The notes under the pieces were generated by a model, which saw nothing but the letters and a program-made list of their open reading frames with translations, did not search any database and was not told the DNA's origin. This document shows positions 1-55,574 of a DNA stretch of 64,000 nt, piece after piece. Source of the stretch: Chrysomallon squamiferum (Eukaryota > Mollusca > Gastropoda > Neomphalida > Peltospiridae). The translations under genes were made by a program, and so were the position numbers. The DNA lies in NCBI GenBank assembly GCA_012295275.1, contig CM022671.1:5096565-5160564 (forward strand), read 5' to 3'. The first letter of the stretch is position 1; each line of letters begins with the position of its first letter.

Positions 1-251
1 TCAGGGAAGTAACCGTACAACTCTGAACAAACAAACTCCCCGGACTCTGTAAAAATCAAAAATAATTGTTATTTAGGTCTGTAGTAAAGAAAAGAAGCAT
101 AGTGGTTTATGTAAAGAAACTGTATAAAGGTCACCTTTAATTTTTTATTTTAAATATAATGACGAAACGAATGAATGAATTATTTTATTAACAAGTGCTC
201 AAAGCATTTTGAAATGAATGATTAATTAATTTTTATTTAATTTTTAAAATA

Positions 252-254
<3 letters not shown>

Positions 255-324
<70 letters not shown>
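255..324. repeat. (ATT)n microsatellite
   Basis: Uninterrupted ATT repeats in the gene-free first 771 bases, which otherwise hold only AT-rich sequence (intron of the chitin-binding gene). Confidence 0.95.
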
Positions 325-771
325 TATTATTATTTTTTTTTTTAATTTTTTTTTTTTTTTTTGCTGTTATTATGGGGGACGCAAAATCCATACTGTTATT
401 CCATGACTTATAATTTTTAATCATTTTTCCATTGAAAACAATAAAAAAAGGTGTATAAATCAGTTGTGGAGCACCTGTTGGAATGGTAAATATGGTTGAA
501 ATTACACTGAAATGATCTGATCCTACATCACATTAATCTTCATGCAAGATCACGACCACATCAGTAAACGAAAATAACAAAACAAACAAATGACTAAAAA
601 TAACTACACTTAAAGCAAGAAATATTAATATCAATCTTATCTGTGTCATTTTTCCATTGTATTTATTCGTAACAATTACAATATTTTAACAATACCGAAA
701 TAATACAATAACACTAATATCAAACAACATAGTGCATGATATATAGGTTTAATTAATTTTTTATAACTCAC

Positions 772-29638
<28,867 letters not shown>

Positions 29639-29718
29639 GTCCGTAATATTCCGCTTAAAGACCATACAAAAAAAATCCTTTGTGAACGACGTCAACGTTG
29701 GTCACGACGATTACGACT

Positions 29719-29780
29719 ACTGAGGACGACGATGCGAGAACTCGTACAAAACCCAAAGTTTTAAAACCGTTGTTTAAATA
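29719..29780 (-). promoter_or_regulatory. Possible core promoter of the chitin-binding gene
   Basis: Reading the minus strand, TATTTAAA lies at 29780-29773 and an initiator-like CTCAGTAG about 50 bases further on, near 29722. This is 80-140 bases before the start codon. The spacing is longer than a standard TATA-to-start distance, so this is a weak call. Confidence 0.3.
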
Positions 29781-29789
29781 CTGCACGGC

Positions 29790-30060
29790 ATGAACAACTT
29801 TTTTATTTTAAGCCGTTTCGGCCCTTCTGCGCAGCCGCAGTCGCACTTTGACGCCGTCCACTCGTCTGAGGCTGCGCCTGGAGGGGGGAGGGGGAGGGAC
29901 GACACTGTTTCGATGTTCGCAAGTCGGTGTCAAACGCGTGCATGTTGCAGGAGCCGTTTTCTCGCAACAAATACACGTCGTTGTCAAAACGTCAGTGAAG
30001 AGGGCGACGTTACAACGTTAAACACGGCGTCTCTCAGAACGGGTCGAGAATAGACTGGCT
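29790..30060. other. GC- and CpG-richer block upstream of exon 1
   Basis: This block contrasts with the AT-rich surroundings and contains many CG dinucleotides. It lies directly upstream of the signal-peptide exon of the minus-strand gene, so proximal promoter sequence is the likeliest reading. The plus-strand open frame across it (87 codons) resembles no protein I know. Confidence 0.4.
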
Positions 30061-33230
<3,170 letters not shown>

Positions 33231-33304
33231 ATAATTTAGACATTAATAATGTCTTTAAAAAAATCATCTTAATTTTTCGAAAAAAGTAACTAAAAAGCTT
33301 TTTT

Positions 33305-33715
33305 TTGCCATATATTCAAAGTTTTTTAATTGTAAAACCATTTAAATCATCTTACTTTTTCGAGAAAAAAAAAAACATATACGATTTAAGCCATTTTTTT
33401 GCCATATTTAGACATTAATAATGTTATTAACCATTTAAATCATCTTACTTTTTCGAAGAAAAGTAACCAACATATACGCAGTAAGCTCTTTTTTTGCCAT
33501 AGTATTCAAAGTTTAGACATTAATAATGTCTTTAACCATTTAAATCATCTTACTTTTTCGAAGAAAAGTAACCAACATATACGCAGTAAGCTCTTTTTTT
33601 GCCATAGTATTCAAAGTTTAGACATTAATAATGTCTTTAACCATTTAAATCATCTTACTTTTTCGAAGAAAAATAACCAACATATACGCAATAAGCTTTT
33701 TTTTTTCTGCCAAAA
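33305..33715. repeat. 105-bp tandem repeat
   Basis: Near-identical units with GACATTAATAATG at 33411, 33516 and 33621, plus diverged partial copies from about 33239. The open frame across it exists only because 105 is a multiple of three. Confidence 0.88.
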
Positions 33716-39780
<6,065 letters not shown>

Positions 39781-39799
39781 AAAAAAAAAACGAGAAAAT

Positions 39800-39888
<89 letters not shown>
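39800..39888. repeat. (GA)n microsatellite
   Basis: About 44 GA units in the intergenic region left of RFC2. Confidence 0.95.
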
Positions 39889-39890
<2 letters not shown>

Positions 39891-41375
39891 GAATGATTAC
39901 GGCTACTGAAAACAGTTTAGGAATATATGTTTACAATAATATTCTACTCAGACAATATTCGAGAACGCACGAAAACAGCTATCAAACGTCTTCAATTAAA
40001 ACCTTCGAAATACCAGATTCCGCTGACGAGATTCGAACGTATGGCACTACTCAAGAACACTCCCCAGTCGGATGATTAAAAGATTGTTCAGTAGCCGACA
40101 TTCTTCGTCGTTCATTATATAATTTTATGTATAGATGCAATTATTTAACGTATGTGTAGAAGAACTTTTAAATGTACTAGCAACTCTGGCGCTCGCTAGT
40201 GGGTGGGTGGTTAAATATTAAAATAAAATATAATAACTTAAAACCAAATAAAAATAAAAATAAAATAAAAATAAAAATAAAACCAAAATGCGAATTTTCC
40301 TATAAGTCAAATATTCGAGAATCTGATTATTAATTCTGTTATTTTAGTAAAATTTAAAAAATAGATATATTTTTTTTTTTTAAATAGTGATAAAGGACGG
40401 TTCCATGACCAACAGCTAGGATGTTAACATATTGGGGGCGTCAAAAACCCGTCCCTCTATATGTGCATGTTTCAGTGTACACTGAACTAAAAAACTATCA
40501 ATTAAAAATCACAGCCACACAACATTATACAGAATACAGGTGATAAACAAAACTACACTCTTCTCCACTCTTCCAAGAAACGGAGGCGTATTCCAATTAA
40601 CGATATTATTTTATTATAATGAAAAGACGGGACACACAGTGGACTCGACCGAGATTGTTCCATTGTCAGGTACTAATAAAAAAAAAAAAAATCACGGACC
40701 AGTCCACTGGCGTTGGTAAGTTCATCCCAGGTCTCTGCACAGTTCACGCAGAAATGTGCACGCGCGCACTCGCTGCAGCCACCGATAAGTTCATGTGCAG
40801 GTTGACAAGTTCAATGTCAAACCGACCCCCGGTCGTTAGTTGGTTCCACTCTCAGGTCTCGTTGACTTTCGTACTTGGTCGTGCACCGGTCACCACCCAG
40901 AGACCGCCCGTTCACCTTCTTCACGTAATACTGAACAGTGTTATTCAGGTTTGCTGTTAAATAACGAATTTGTGATACCGTCGAAAACTAATAACGTGTT
41001 GTTATTACGAGACCGGAAGCAAAATAGAATGAAAAACTGTTCTGTTTAAATAAATAAATAAAATAAAATAAAATAAAATATATTAAAATAAAATAAAATA
41101 AAATAAATAAAATATATTAATATAATCTAAAATAAAATAAAATAAAATAATATAATATAAATAAATAAATAATGATAAAGAACAATACTGATATAAAACT
41201 AAAATTATATATAACACATATATAAAGTATATAAAAAATTAATACATCAAAATTTCCTATAGTTATTAGTTAAATTATTCAACGTTTCTTTTAAAGCTAA
41301 ATTTTATTTCTGTTTAGTTTTAATTAATTATTATTAGGCATTATTGATGCACTTCGTATTTATGTTATTGTTATT

Positions 41376-41408
<33 letters not shown>

Positions 41409-43260
41409 TTTGCTGTCGGAACATTTAAATCATAAATTTTTTTAACTTTCCAAAAAGGACCATTTTCAATATTCTTGGGGGAAGTAAGAAGTCTTTATTT
41501 ATGATATTGTAAACAGAGATGAAGGTGTATAAACAGAAGGAGTTAGTTAAAGAAACTGTTAAATTATCGATTTTTATCCCATCTTTCGAAACTATTAATA
41601 ACAGAATTAATCATATCTGTAAATATAATCTTTGATTCATTATTATTTTCCTGCATATTTTGTTATTTAAAAAAATTTATCATCTCCCCTCATATTGCAA
41701 TAATGGACTAACCTAGAATTGTCCTGGTGTGGCCTCTTGAACTCCCATCTCACCTCAGTTTTTGTGAAAAGTCGGAACCGCTCGTAAACGGCAACTTTTG
41801 TTATATAAATATAATTTTAAAAATTATAATAACTGTGATTGTATTTAATTATATCGACATCGTAATATTTGTATGATTGATAAAGCATCTGTAATGTAAT
41901 AAAAAATGAATAAATGAATAAATGAATAAATAGGTAAAGCTCTGTTTTAAAACTGAATATTAAAACACAACAAAACAAACAATACATAAATAAATAACAA
42001 TAACAAAGATAAAATAATGTATAATAAAATTAATTTTTTATGTTTATAAAACTATTTTCTAAATTTATTGTTTAATATAACGAACATTTCTGCTATGCCC
42101 AGCTGAAAAATACACATTATCCAAAATATTTTGGTTATTTATTCAAAGCTGTGAAAATATATTTGAAAAATTACCGAGTAATGGTCAATTAAAATTAGAA
42201 GATTTGGTGTCTTTTTAATTTTTATATACAAATACTGGAAGATAATGACATTGGTAATTTTTAAAACGGAAACGATTCGAAGACTTCCATGACACCCGCG
42301 TTGGAGAAGCGACTCGGTTTCGAAAAGCGAAATAATAAATAAATGAATAAAAGAATGAATGAATGAATAAACAAATAATATATATATATATATATATATA
42401 TAAAATAAAAACATTTTTTTTTTCATAAATCTGAATAATAAATATACTATATTTCTAAGCTTTATTTTAAATAATTTATTTCAGCATTATATTTAGCATA
42501 AAGTATTAACTCTATTCTCACCTTTGCATATATTATTATGAAAACAAGATAAAGTTCGAAATTCGAGATATAAGATCTCATCTCTCCATATTGATCTGAA
42601 GATTATGCATGACGTCATTGACAAACAGGTTAGGAAGAATCGATGAAGATGGAGAGGGTGCTCATACTGACATTAGTAATTAATATTTCATTACGATTCA
42701 GTACAGGATGAAAGAAATACTCCGTATTCGCAGTATATGAAGTTTGTAGAAAGAAACAAATAAAAACTACCATGGAAAAAAGATACAGTACATGTGTATG
42801 CGTATATAAATGATGTGTTTGTGGGTTGTTGTTTTTTTACTTTTTTTCAACTCTTAATTCTGATCCTGGCCAACATTATCGTTTATGCACAAATTGTAAT
42901 ATTGACGTAACATGCAAATTAATTGTGTCATGTTTACTAATCGCTATAAGATCTTAGATTTAAATTGGAGCAATAAAAAATCTCTCTCTCTCTCTCTCTC
43001 TCACACCCACACACACACACACACCTGTATAAACAATATATAAAGAAGGTTATAAAACTATATATATATATCATTTTGCATAAATATATTTAAACAGTTT
43101 TAAAAAGGATTATTATTTCTTTGATATTTAAAGATTTGTTTCAACAAAACCCAGTTTTCAACGAAATACAACCAGTTAAAATAATGATTGTATCATGCCC
43201 CAAAGTATTTCTTGACGAAGGAAGACAACTGTGAATACACAACGAATTATGTCCCTTGTA
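39889..43260. other. Intergenic/upstream region of RFC2
   Basis: AT-rich except for 40620-41040, which is clearly richer in G+C and contains ACATTGTCAG-like donor contexts but no recognisable protein. AAATA repeats lie at 41050-41165, (GT)n at 41380-41407 and (CT)n/(CA)n at 42980-43023. Confidence 0.5.
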
Positions 43261-43271
43261 TTTCGCGGGAA
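43261..43271 (+). promoter_or_regulatory. E2F-like site before the RFC2 start codon
   Basis: TTTCGCGGGAA matches the E2F/DP consensus well and ends ten bases before the RFC2 ATG. E2F control of replication genes is established in animals, and the location implies a very short 5' leader. Confidence 0.55.
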
Positions 43272-43280
43272 TTCGGAAAC

Positions 43281-43390
43281 ATGGCTGACATAGAGACTAT
43301 GGAAGTGGACCCTTCACCGAAAGAAGATGAAATTAAAGAAATAAAAGATAGTGGCAGTGGATCTGGAAGTTCTACATATGAAGCGCCATG
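43281..43390 (+). CDS. RFC2: RFC2 exon 1
   Basis: It encodes the acidic, Ser/Gly-rich N-terminus from [10 protein letters not shown] to YEAPW and ends phase 2 at GTATAT. Confidence 0.93.
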
Positions 43391-46300
43391 GTATATGTTG
43401 CTTTTATACCACATCTCCTAATTATCACTGAAATATAAGACATACATTTTTAGTGAAATGTTTCTTACCTTTAAAGTTTAATTTAATATTTAATTTTTAA
43501 ATATACTATATAGTATATACTGTTTAAAATTGAGTGCAAATAAATAAATAATAAAATTAACACTATTGATAATAATAATCAGTATTTATTTAGTGACAAC
43601 AATAATTTATAAATTAATATAAGAAGTTCAAAACTGACAAAATTGAAAATGCTTGTCAGTTGTCTGATCAAAAACATGTATAAAACATTCGACTTTTAAC
43701 ATTGTTTCAATTACTAGATTATTTTTTATAGACAGGTAAGGAATGACTAATGAATAATATCTTTTTTATGGTTTAACATCTGGATTTAATTTATAATCGT
43801 GTATTGGTTTTTTTTTTAGGGTTGAGAAATACCGTCCAACAAAACTGCATGATATAGTGGGCAATGAAGAGACTGTCAGTCGACTTGAAGTTTTTGCAAG
43901 ACAAGGAAATGTTCCCAATGTTATCATTGCTGTGAGTTTCATTTAAAAAAATATATATATTACAAAAAAGAGATAATAATAGTAATAATATGTTAATATA
44001 TAAGTATTAAATAATGACAGTACTATAATGTTTTCATCAATTGTATAATAATAATGTTAAATTATTATTATGACACATATGTCATATCTGAAAGATGAAG
44101 TTAATAAAAAAATTTAGTGGACTGAATCTTTCCAAGTGATAATAAATTGAATATTATAGTTTGAATGAAATCATTACTAATTTATTTTTACACATTAATG
44201 ATTAATGATTTACAAATCGTTAAAAAGAAAAACCTTAAAGTTTAAATAAAGTTTGATGACAAACATCCTGTTTTAAAATCTATATTGTGTTAAAATTTTA
44301 ATTTTTGTTATGTTAGGGCCCTCCTGGAACAGGAAAAACAACAAGTATTTTGTGTTTAGCTCGGGCCTTACTTGGCTCCTCTTACAAAGATGCTGTCTTA
44401 GAACTGAATGCATCCAATGACAGGTGCAGTAAAACTTGATTAATTAATTATCTTGTGCTCTTGTTAAATGATTAATAATAATATAGTTCATTAATTAAAA
44501 AAATACACCCAAAAACAACATTTCTTTTCTCTAGTTCTTAACTCTATGTTAAATGTAGATTAAACATGTTTTGATTGCATTGCTACATAAAACATTTCTT
44601 CTTTCCTTCACTTCTGTCATACTCTCATATATATAAATATTAATAATAATTGTTTTTAATTTCAGAAGTAATGAATTAAGGGTCTTTTCTATAAACTAAA
44701 ATAGATTGATAGATATAGAATGTAAACAGATGTAAATATTTACTATAGATAACTGGTATTTTAAATTTATATTGTATTACAGGGGTATTGATGTGGTGAG
44801 AAACAAAATAAAAATGTTTGCACAGAAGAAAGTCACTTTACCAAAAGCAAGACACAAAATAATAATTTTGGACGAAGCTGACAGGTTGGTTTTTATATTA
44901 TTTACATAAAAACTTAATTTAAAGAAATCCCTGGCTCTGTAATTTCTGTACACATAGATTAATTTAACCTTTCTTTTAAAATATATATATACTGGCACTG
45001 ACAACTTTATTAAATCTAGTTATCACCGAAGGAACATTTACACAGGTTCTTTGGTGCTGTTGCTGTCAGTAAACAGTTGTTTGACGTTCAACAGCTGATG
45101 ATAGAACACTAATCACTGTGCTTTTTTGTCACTGAACACAAGAAACTTCAGCTTTACACAAATCAGTAAATATTAGAAGAATTAATTTTACAATTCTTAA
45201 TAGCATAAATGAACATTTACATATAATATATAAATATATTTATTATTTTTTTATTTTTTTATTTTTTAAAATTTTTTATTTATTTTATTTATTTATTTAT
45301 TTATTTATTTTTTTATTTTTTTTTTTTTATTATTATATTTTTTCAGTATGACAGAGGGAGCCCAGCAGGCACTGAGGAGAACAATGGAGATTTACTCAAA
45401 AACAACAAGATTCGCTTTAGCCTGCAACTCATCAGAAAAAATTATTGGTATGTTTTGTTAGCATTAATATTACTATCAGTGCTTTTTTTTTATGTACTCG
45501 TTTGCATTCTGAAGAAAATCAACATTATTTAGGACTACTTGTTATCTGAAAAATAATTAGTTTCAAAACATTAAAAATAAATACAGTAAATTCTATTTTC
45601 GAAATTTGCATCAGTAAATATTTATTTAAAGTGTGCCTGTAATATTGCAAGAACATATACATATTGTATCTTTAAAAAAATGTTTTCGTTGAAATTGATT
45701 TTTTCTAATAACATGATAAATTCTTTTACTAGCCGGTCTGTAGTATTTCTGTTATTTTTGGAGTTCAGTGACTCACCAGAAATTATTCTGCTATTGTCAT
45801 ATTTATAATATTAGCTAAGATTGGAATTATTTTTCAAAAATGATATTGTAGTGGTTTTGCTAAATAAAGAAATGTCTAAAAATAAACTTAAATGCCTTAG
45901 TTATTTGAAGAAATTTTTTTAAATTTCTCAGAGCCGATTCAGTCTCGCTGTGCTGTTTTGAGATACTCCAAACTGACCGACAGTCAGATGTTGTCTCGCT
46001 TACTTGAGGTCTGTGAGAAGGAGAAGGTCAGTTATGTGGACGATGGTCTTGAGGCCATTATTTTCACAGCCCAGGGCGATATGAGACAAGCACTGAACAA
46101 TCTACAGTCAACCTTCCAGGGGTTTGGTCATGTGACAGCAGAAAATGTGTTTAAGGTATTAATATTTGTTTAAATCTTTTGTTATATGATACTATAGTAA
46201 AAACCAGCCTTTGGTGATAATAATGTTAGTAAAAGCAAATTAAGTATATTTTTAAAAATTATTTCATACTATAATTTCTTGCTGGAAAGAGATAATTTAT

Positions 46301-47370
46301 CTTTGATTTGTGAAAAAAAAATCAGATTATGTTTTTCAAATAATTTATATTTCCCTTTTTTTTTTTTAAATTATGTTTGCATCGTAGAAAATTCATTTAT
46401 CATTATTTTAAAAATTCATTTATAGCTGAACACACACTTTTAATTAATGTTTTCATTTTATATCATTTTATTCGTTTAAATTAATGCTTAGATTTAATTC
46501 TCAATTATTATTGCACCATACATTTTAAATTAATCATTAAAATTAAAATTATTTCAGAATTGTTTATGAATGTTAATTAACAGGTGTGTGATGAGCCCCA
46601 CCCAGTTTTGATAAAAGAGATGTTACAGCACTGCGTGGACGGCAACATCGACGAGGCCTACAAAATCATGGCTCATCTGTGGCGACTTGGATATTCACCA
46701 ACAGACATCATCACCATCGTTTTCAGAGTGTGCAAAAACCATTCCATGCCTGAGTTCCTCAAACTTGAGTTTATCAAGGTAAAATGTTAAAAATAAAAAC
46801 ATAATAAAATAAATAAATAAAAACATTTTGTTAAGAAAAAAAATAATTATTATTTCTTAATTTATTTTTTTATAATCTTTGAAAATTAATTATTCTGCTT
46901 CAAAAAAATTGTTATAAAGTTGAATGATAAATCCTAGAATAACTTAAAATTCACTTTGTCAAGGTAAAAATTAAAAAATAGAGTTTAACATAAATTTATA
47001 TTGCATTTTTTTCATCAAGAATATATGGAACTACTTGTGAAAATGTATGAGGACAATTCAAAATTTTTTTTATCAATATTTAGCATTTATATATCACTTT
47101 TTCCATTATTATTATATTTTATAGTAAATTTTATGTGCACTGTATTACAGCAATTACTCCATTTAATTTCAGGAAATTGGTTACACTCACATGAGAATTG
47201 CTGAAGGAATGGACTCACTTTTACAAATGTCTGGCATGTTGGCTGGATGTGTAAAAAATCCTCAACCCCCAGTTCCTTCCAGCGACCTTGAACTTTCTTT
47301 TCTGTTAATATTGTTACAAGTCATCAAACCAATGATACCAATGAATATGTCCTCATGTTTGAGAGTTTAA
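43281..47370 (+). CDS. RFC2: Replication factor C subunit 2 (RFC40), 8 exons
   Basis: Exons 43281-43390, 43820-43931, 44317-44423, 44783-44884, 45347-45447, 45932-46155, 46584-46778 and 47173-47370 join to 1,149 nt (382 residues plus stop). RFC2 is an AAA+ subunit of the clamp loader that opens PCNA and loads it on primed DNA in the nucleus. Walker A GPPGTGKT is at about residue 75, Walker B IIILDEAD at about 136-143, then sensor-1 LACNSS and the SRC arginine finger in EPIQSRC. Similarity to vertebrate RFC2 runs from PWVEKYRP to the QMSGMLA region. The protein is about 28 residues longer than human RFC2 because of a divergent tail. I chose [10 protein letters not shown] as start; another in-frame ATG lies at 43188. 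Confidence 0.97.
43820..43931 (+). CDS. RFC2: RFC2 exon 2
   Basis: It encodes [16 protein letters not shown] to NVPNVIIA, the RFC box before the P-loop. Acceptor TTTTTAG, donor GTGAGT, phase 2 in and phase 0 out. Confidence 0.95.
44317..44423 (+). CDS. RFC2: RFC2 exon 3 (Walker A)
   Basis: It starts with [19 protein letters not shown], the ATP-binding P-loop, and ends LELNASND with phase 2. Confidence 0.97.
44783..44884 (+). CDS. RFC2: RFC2 exon 4 (Walker B)
   Basis: It encodes [14 protein letters not shown] to [10 protein letters not shown], the DEAD-type Walker B of clamp-loader subunits, and ends phase 2. Confidence 0.97.
45347..45447 (+). CDS. RFC2: RFC2 exon 5 (sensor 1)
   Basis: It encodes [19 protein letters not shown] and the sensor-1 region [13 protein letters not shown], ending phase 1. 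A long T-rich tract precedes the acceptor. Confidence 0.96.
45932..46155 (+). CDS. RFC2: RFC2 exon 6 (SRC arginine finger, lid)
   Basis: It encodes [15 protein letters not shown] through [18 protein letters not shown] to ENVFK, covering the arginine finger and sensor 2/lid (GDMRQALN). It ends phase 0 at GTATTA. Confidence 0.97.
46584..46778 (+). CDS. RFC2: RFC2 exon 7 (collar)
   Basis: It encodes [17 protein letters not shown] to LKLEFIK, the collar helices that hold the RFC ring together. Phase 0 at both ends. Confidence 0.97.
47173..47370 (+). CDS. RFC2: RFC2 exon 8 and stop
   Basis: It encodes [19 protein letters not shown], then a divergent 45-residue end finishing MSSCLRV and a TAA at 47368-47370. 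The last part is hydrophobic (FLLILLQV) and has no counterpart in the short human tail. Confidence 0.9.
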   Translation, partial: EIGYTHMRIAEGMDSLLQMSGMLAGCVKNPQPPVPSSDLELSFLLILLQVIKPMIPMNMSSCLRV

Positions 47371-48540
47371 AGTGTTACCTCACATGAATGGTACCAGTTT
47401 TTTAAGGAATTATGATTATTATCTTTATATTATAACTGGTCTCTCTGCTGCAGTTCAGAGGACTGTGTTTATGAGAAGCTGTTCAGGTATTCCAAAAACT
47501 TAGCTTTTTCCAGCAAATACACCATCTTACCATTTTAGATGATTGTGTCTCCTTTCTGCTGTGGAGATTTCGCAAGAAAATCACTCAGGCAATACATCCA
47601 TACCATATAATCTGATGTAAAGTTGTATCAGGATGTGTTGATGTTCATTTTATCTTATAAAATGACCTTTACTAGAAACTAGAGTCCTGATGTGGAACTA
47701 ACTTAATGTTTTAATATTCCAGCTTCAACTCTTTGCCTGGAATTTAGAGATGTGTGGTATTTTGGTGTATTTATTTTGAGTTAAAAATCATTACCAGTGT
47801 GAGTAAAGGTGAACATTGGTGTCAGAAATCACCAGTGAATTTGTTTTGTTTCTGTTATACTGCATTTGTATTGTATTGTAATAACAAAATCTTTTGCGTT
47901 TGTATGTCATTTTAAACAATATAATGTTATAAAAATTATACAACTCACCAAATATGGAAAGTTTGTAGTATATCTGATATTAGTTAGCTAGGTTGTTGTT
48001 TTTTTTTAACACTTAAAATAACACTAGCAAGATTTTGGTCCATATGTCTTGAAATTATTTCTATTTATCATCAGTTATTTGACAAAATTGACACATTTTT
48101 TTCACTCTTGGTCTCAATACACACTATAAAGCTACTATATAACCTTCATTGATTCCGCTCTCAATGCATATAGGTATTGTTTTTTTTTTCATTCTTTTGT
48201 TCATGCTACAGTATTTAGTATTTATTATTATTATTAATGAACTTCCTAATTTAAAACAATCTCATGAAGATGAAATGTTTTAGATAAATTTTTTAAATGT
48301 TTACAAAAGTCATTTGATTTAATAATGTTTAAAGTAAACTGCAGATAGAATGAAATAGCTAAACAGACTTGAGCAAAAAACATGTTATAATCTATAGACA
48401 CATTCATGAAACTCACCTATTATCACATAAGACTAATAAAAAACTGCAGCTTACATTTTATTATTGTTCTTAAATTTTATTTCATTTGATTGGCTTATAT
48501 ATTTTTTTTTTTACAGATTTATTTTAAATAAAATGAACAA
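47371..48540 (+). other. Probable RFC2 3' untranslated region
   Basis: No gene is seen. Candidate AATAAA poly(A) signals on the plus strand lie at 48435-48440 and 48527-48532; which one is used cannot be told. Confidence 0.4.
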
Positions 48541-50839
48541 AATGATACAAAATGAAAACAAGTCTGATAATTTAAAACAAAAGAAAAAAAAAAGAAAAAC
48601 AAATAATAGCGCCTGATTACAAGATACACCATTCATTCTGTAACACCATTTCCACTTCATGTTAGTATATACTGTGTACAATGTACATCCATCTTATAAT
48701 AAAATCTTACCTAACAGAACTCGTAAACCACTTTCCTACTAGACAGTCTATACCATATAATGACACAAATATGTTTATATATTTTCAAATTTTGTATTTT
48801 GATGTCGATAAACATTTTACAAAACAATCACATTATTTTTATTTTTCTCAGCAGCTAAATAATAAAAAAAATATCAAGGTATGCTTCATTCATAATTACC
48901 CAAATATATTTTTTTCTATGATGCCAAAACAAATCCCTCAGAATTTTGAGGGTGGTATATTGTACACCCACATGACATATAATGTTTGGCCATATATACA
49001 TCTGTTGTCCTAAAATGAACCCCTCAGAAAAAGAAATGCCTTCTCCACTGTATCAGTTTAAATCATAACAAAGATTTTAATTCATATAAAAAAAAAAAAA
49101 ATAATAATAAAAAAAAATATAATAATAAATAACAATAGAAAAATCCCATTCACATAACTAAGTCAGCATAAAGTAAAATATATAGATGAAATGAAATCTG
49201 GTTACTGCAAGTAAAATTATTTATATAGACAAAAAAAAAGAAGTCATTTATTTCAATAAATGACACTTTGTAATATTCTGGAGAATTCCACACAATTTTA
49301 TTTTCTTCCTTAAGACTATATTCAGTTAAGAGACTGATACATAACAAACAGACAAAGGTAATAAAATAGCATTTGTGTTTTTTTCTCTCTCTTTTTTTGG
49401 CCATGATTATTTTATTGGCTGTAATGTATGATATTTCAATGGTTGTGATGAAAACTATGCCATTTAAACTCAATTTTAGTGCAGCAAACAAAGACATACT
49501 CAGACTTTAATTGCAGCAGAATCCATTTCCATAAAGCAAGAAAACGCACAACAGAAAACAAAACAAACAAACTTGCACAACACACTTTTTAAATAATATA
49601 GAACCATTCAGTATTCATCCAAACTTGTTATGACAAAAAATATATATTTAAACATGGCTGGGCTTTTTTAAATTTTATTTTTTTAAATGCTAATAAAGAT
49701 TTTTCATGAAGGCATTAATTTAAAAAAAAGTGTCTGTTGAATGGAAGAAATTAATGAAAGTTTATGTGATCAGCATTTAGTTGTTGAGTTTGTTTTAACT
49801 TTTTTAAATGTTGAAAATAGCCATGTCATATCGCAGCCTCTTATTGCCAGTAACAACCAGCCATTTTGTTAATAAGATACATAAAACATTTAATTCAAAT
49901 TCATCAATACCATAACCTTTTTTATAAATCCTTTTTCTACACTGCTAACACTAATGAATTTCTGTGCATTACTTAAACATTACCATTACATAAGAGTTCA
50001 GATTTAGAGCTAAGACCATACCCATACCCAAACAGAAAATACAGAAATGAGACTGGTTTACAAATGTTCAAATCGAGGTTAGAAATCTTTTCATCTAATT
50101 AAAAAGTGAATAAGCTGGGACTTGGGGATACAAACATTAAAAAGTTTTGCATATTATTCTGTTAATATCTGCCAAATAGGAACCTTGAGTTGTATACAGT
50201 TTCTGTTAACAGTTATAAAATAGGGCTTTAACAGTTTAATTTTTATTTTTGTTGTTTTTTTGTTTTGTTTTGTTTATGATAACATATTAATGTCTAAATC
50301 TTGCTGTGAATAATAATTTTTTATTTTACTTTCTATTATTAAAATGTTAAACATTTTTTCTTCGTTATAATAACAATAAACAAAAACAAGAATACTAAGG
50401 CTATATAGCAATGGCTTAAGGGGTTGAAACCCCCCCAAAAAACCAGACTTACTAAATCCACATAGACATTTATTCTGAAAGGACCCTAAATTTGCAGCTG
50501 TATTTTGGAATCTGCTGGGAACCTAAAATTAATTAACTTTCTAAACAGTTAAAAAAGAAAACAACAGTATTCATTGTTATTTTAAAAATGTTTATAATGT
50601 TAATCAGTTCTGAACAGCCTAATCCAAAGAAGGTAAAAGGCAATCATATTTTTGTCATTTCATTCCTTGAATATATTTTAAGAAATGTTTTAAAATGTTT
50701 TTATTTTTTTTTACCTAAAAAGATAAGAAAACAAAGATAATTACATAAAAAAAATTCTAACCACGATTTTACTAGTTTTTGTAACCAGCAACTACACACT
50801 ACCAGTTTCCACGCTAATCCATAGGAAAACTATTTGTTT
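48541..50839 (-). other. Gene-free stretch between two tail-to-tail genes
   Basis: AT-rich sequence with no supported exon. On the minus strand AATAAA at 50705-50700 lies about 135 nt after the CCDC74 stop and is a good poly(A) signal candidate, so most of this stretch is probably intergenic or belongs to longer 3' ends. Confidence 0.4.
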
Positions 50840-55490
<4,651 letters not shown>

Positions 55491-55574
55491 TGTTCCTTTC
55501 TTTCTGTTTGAACAGAAGCACGTTTTGTTTTTTGAGAATTCTTTGAATATCACATCTTCTGCAGGTAATTTTAT

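Noticed and set aside
29790-30053. 87-codon open frame upstream of the signal-peptide exon
   Set aside because: It is on the opposite strand, lacks recognisable domains and lies in what is probably promoter DNA.
43188-43280. Upstream in-frame ATG for RFC2
   Set aside because: The extension has no similarity to RFC2 and crosses the E2F-like site; the ATG at 43281 fits the acidic start of the family better.
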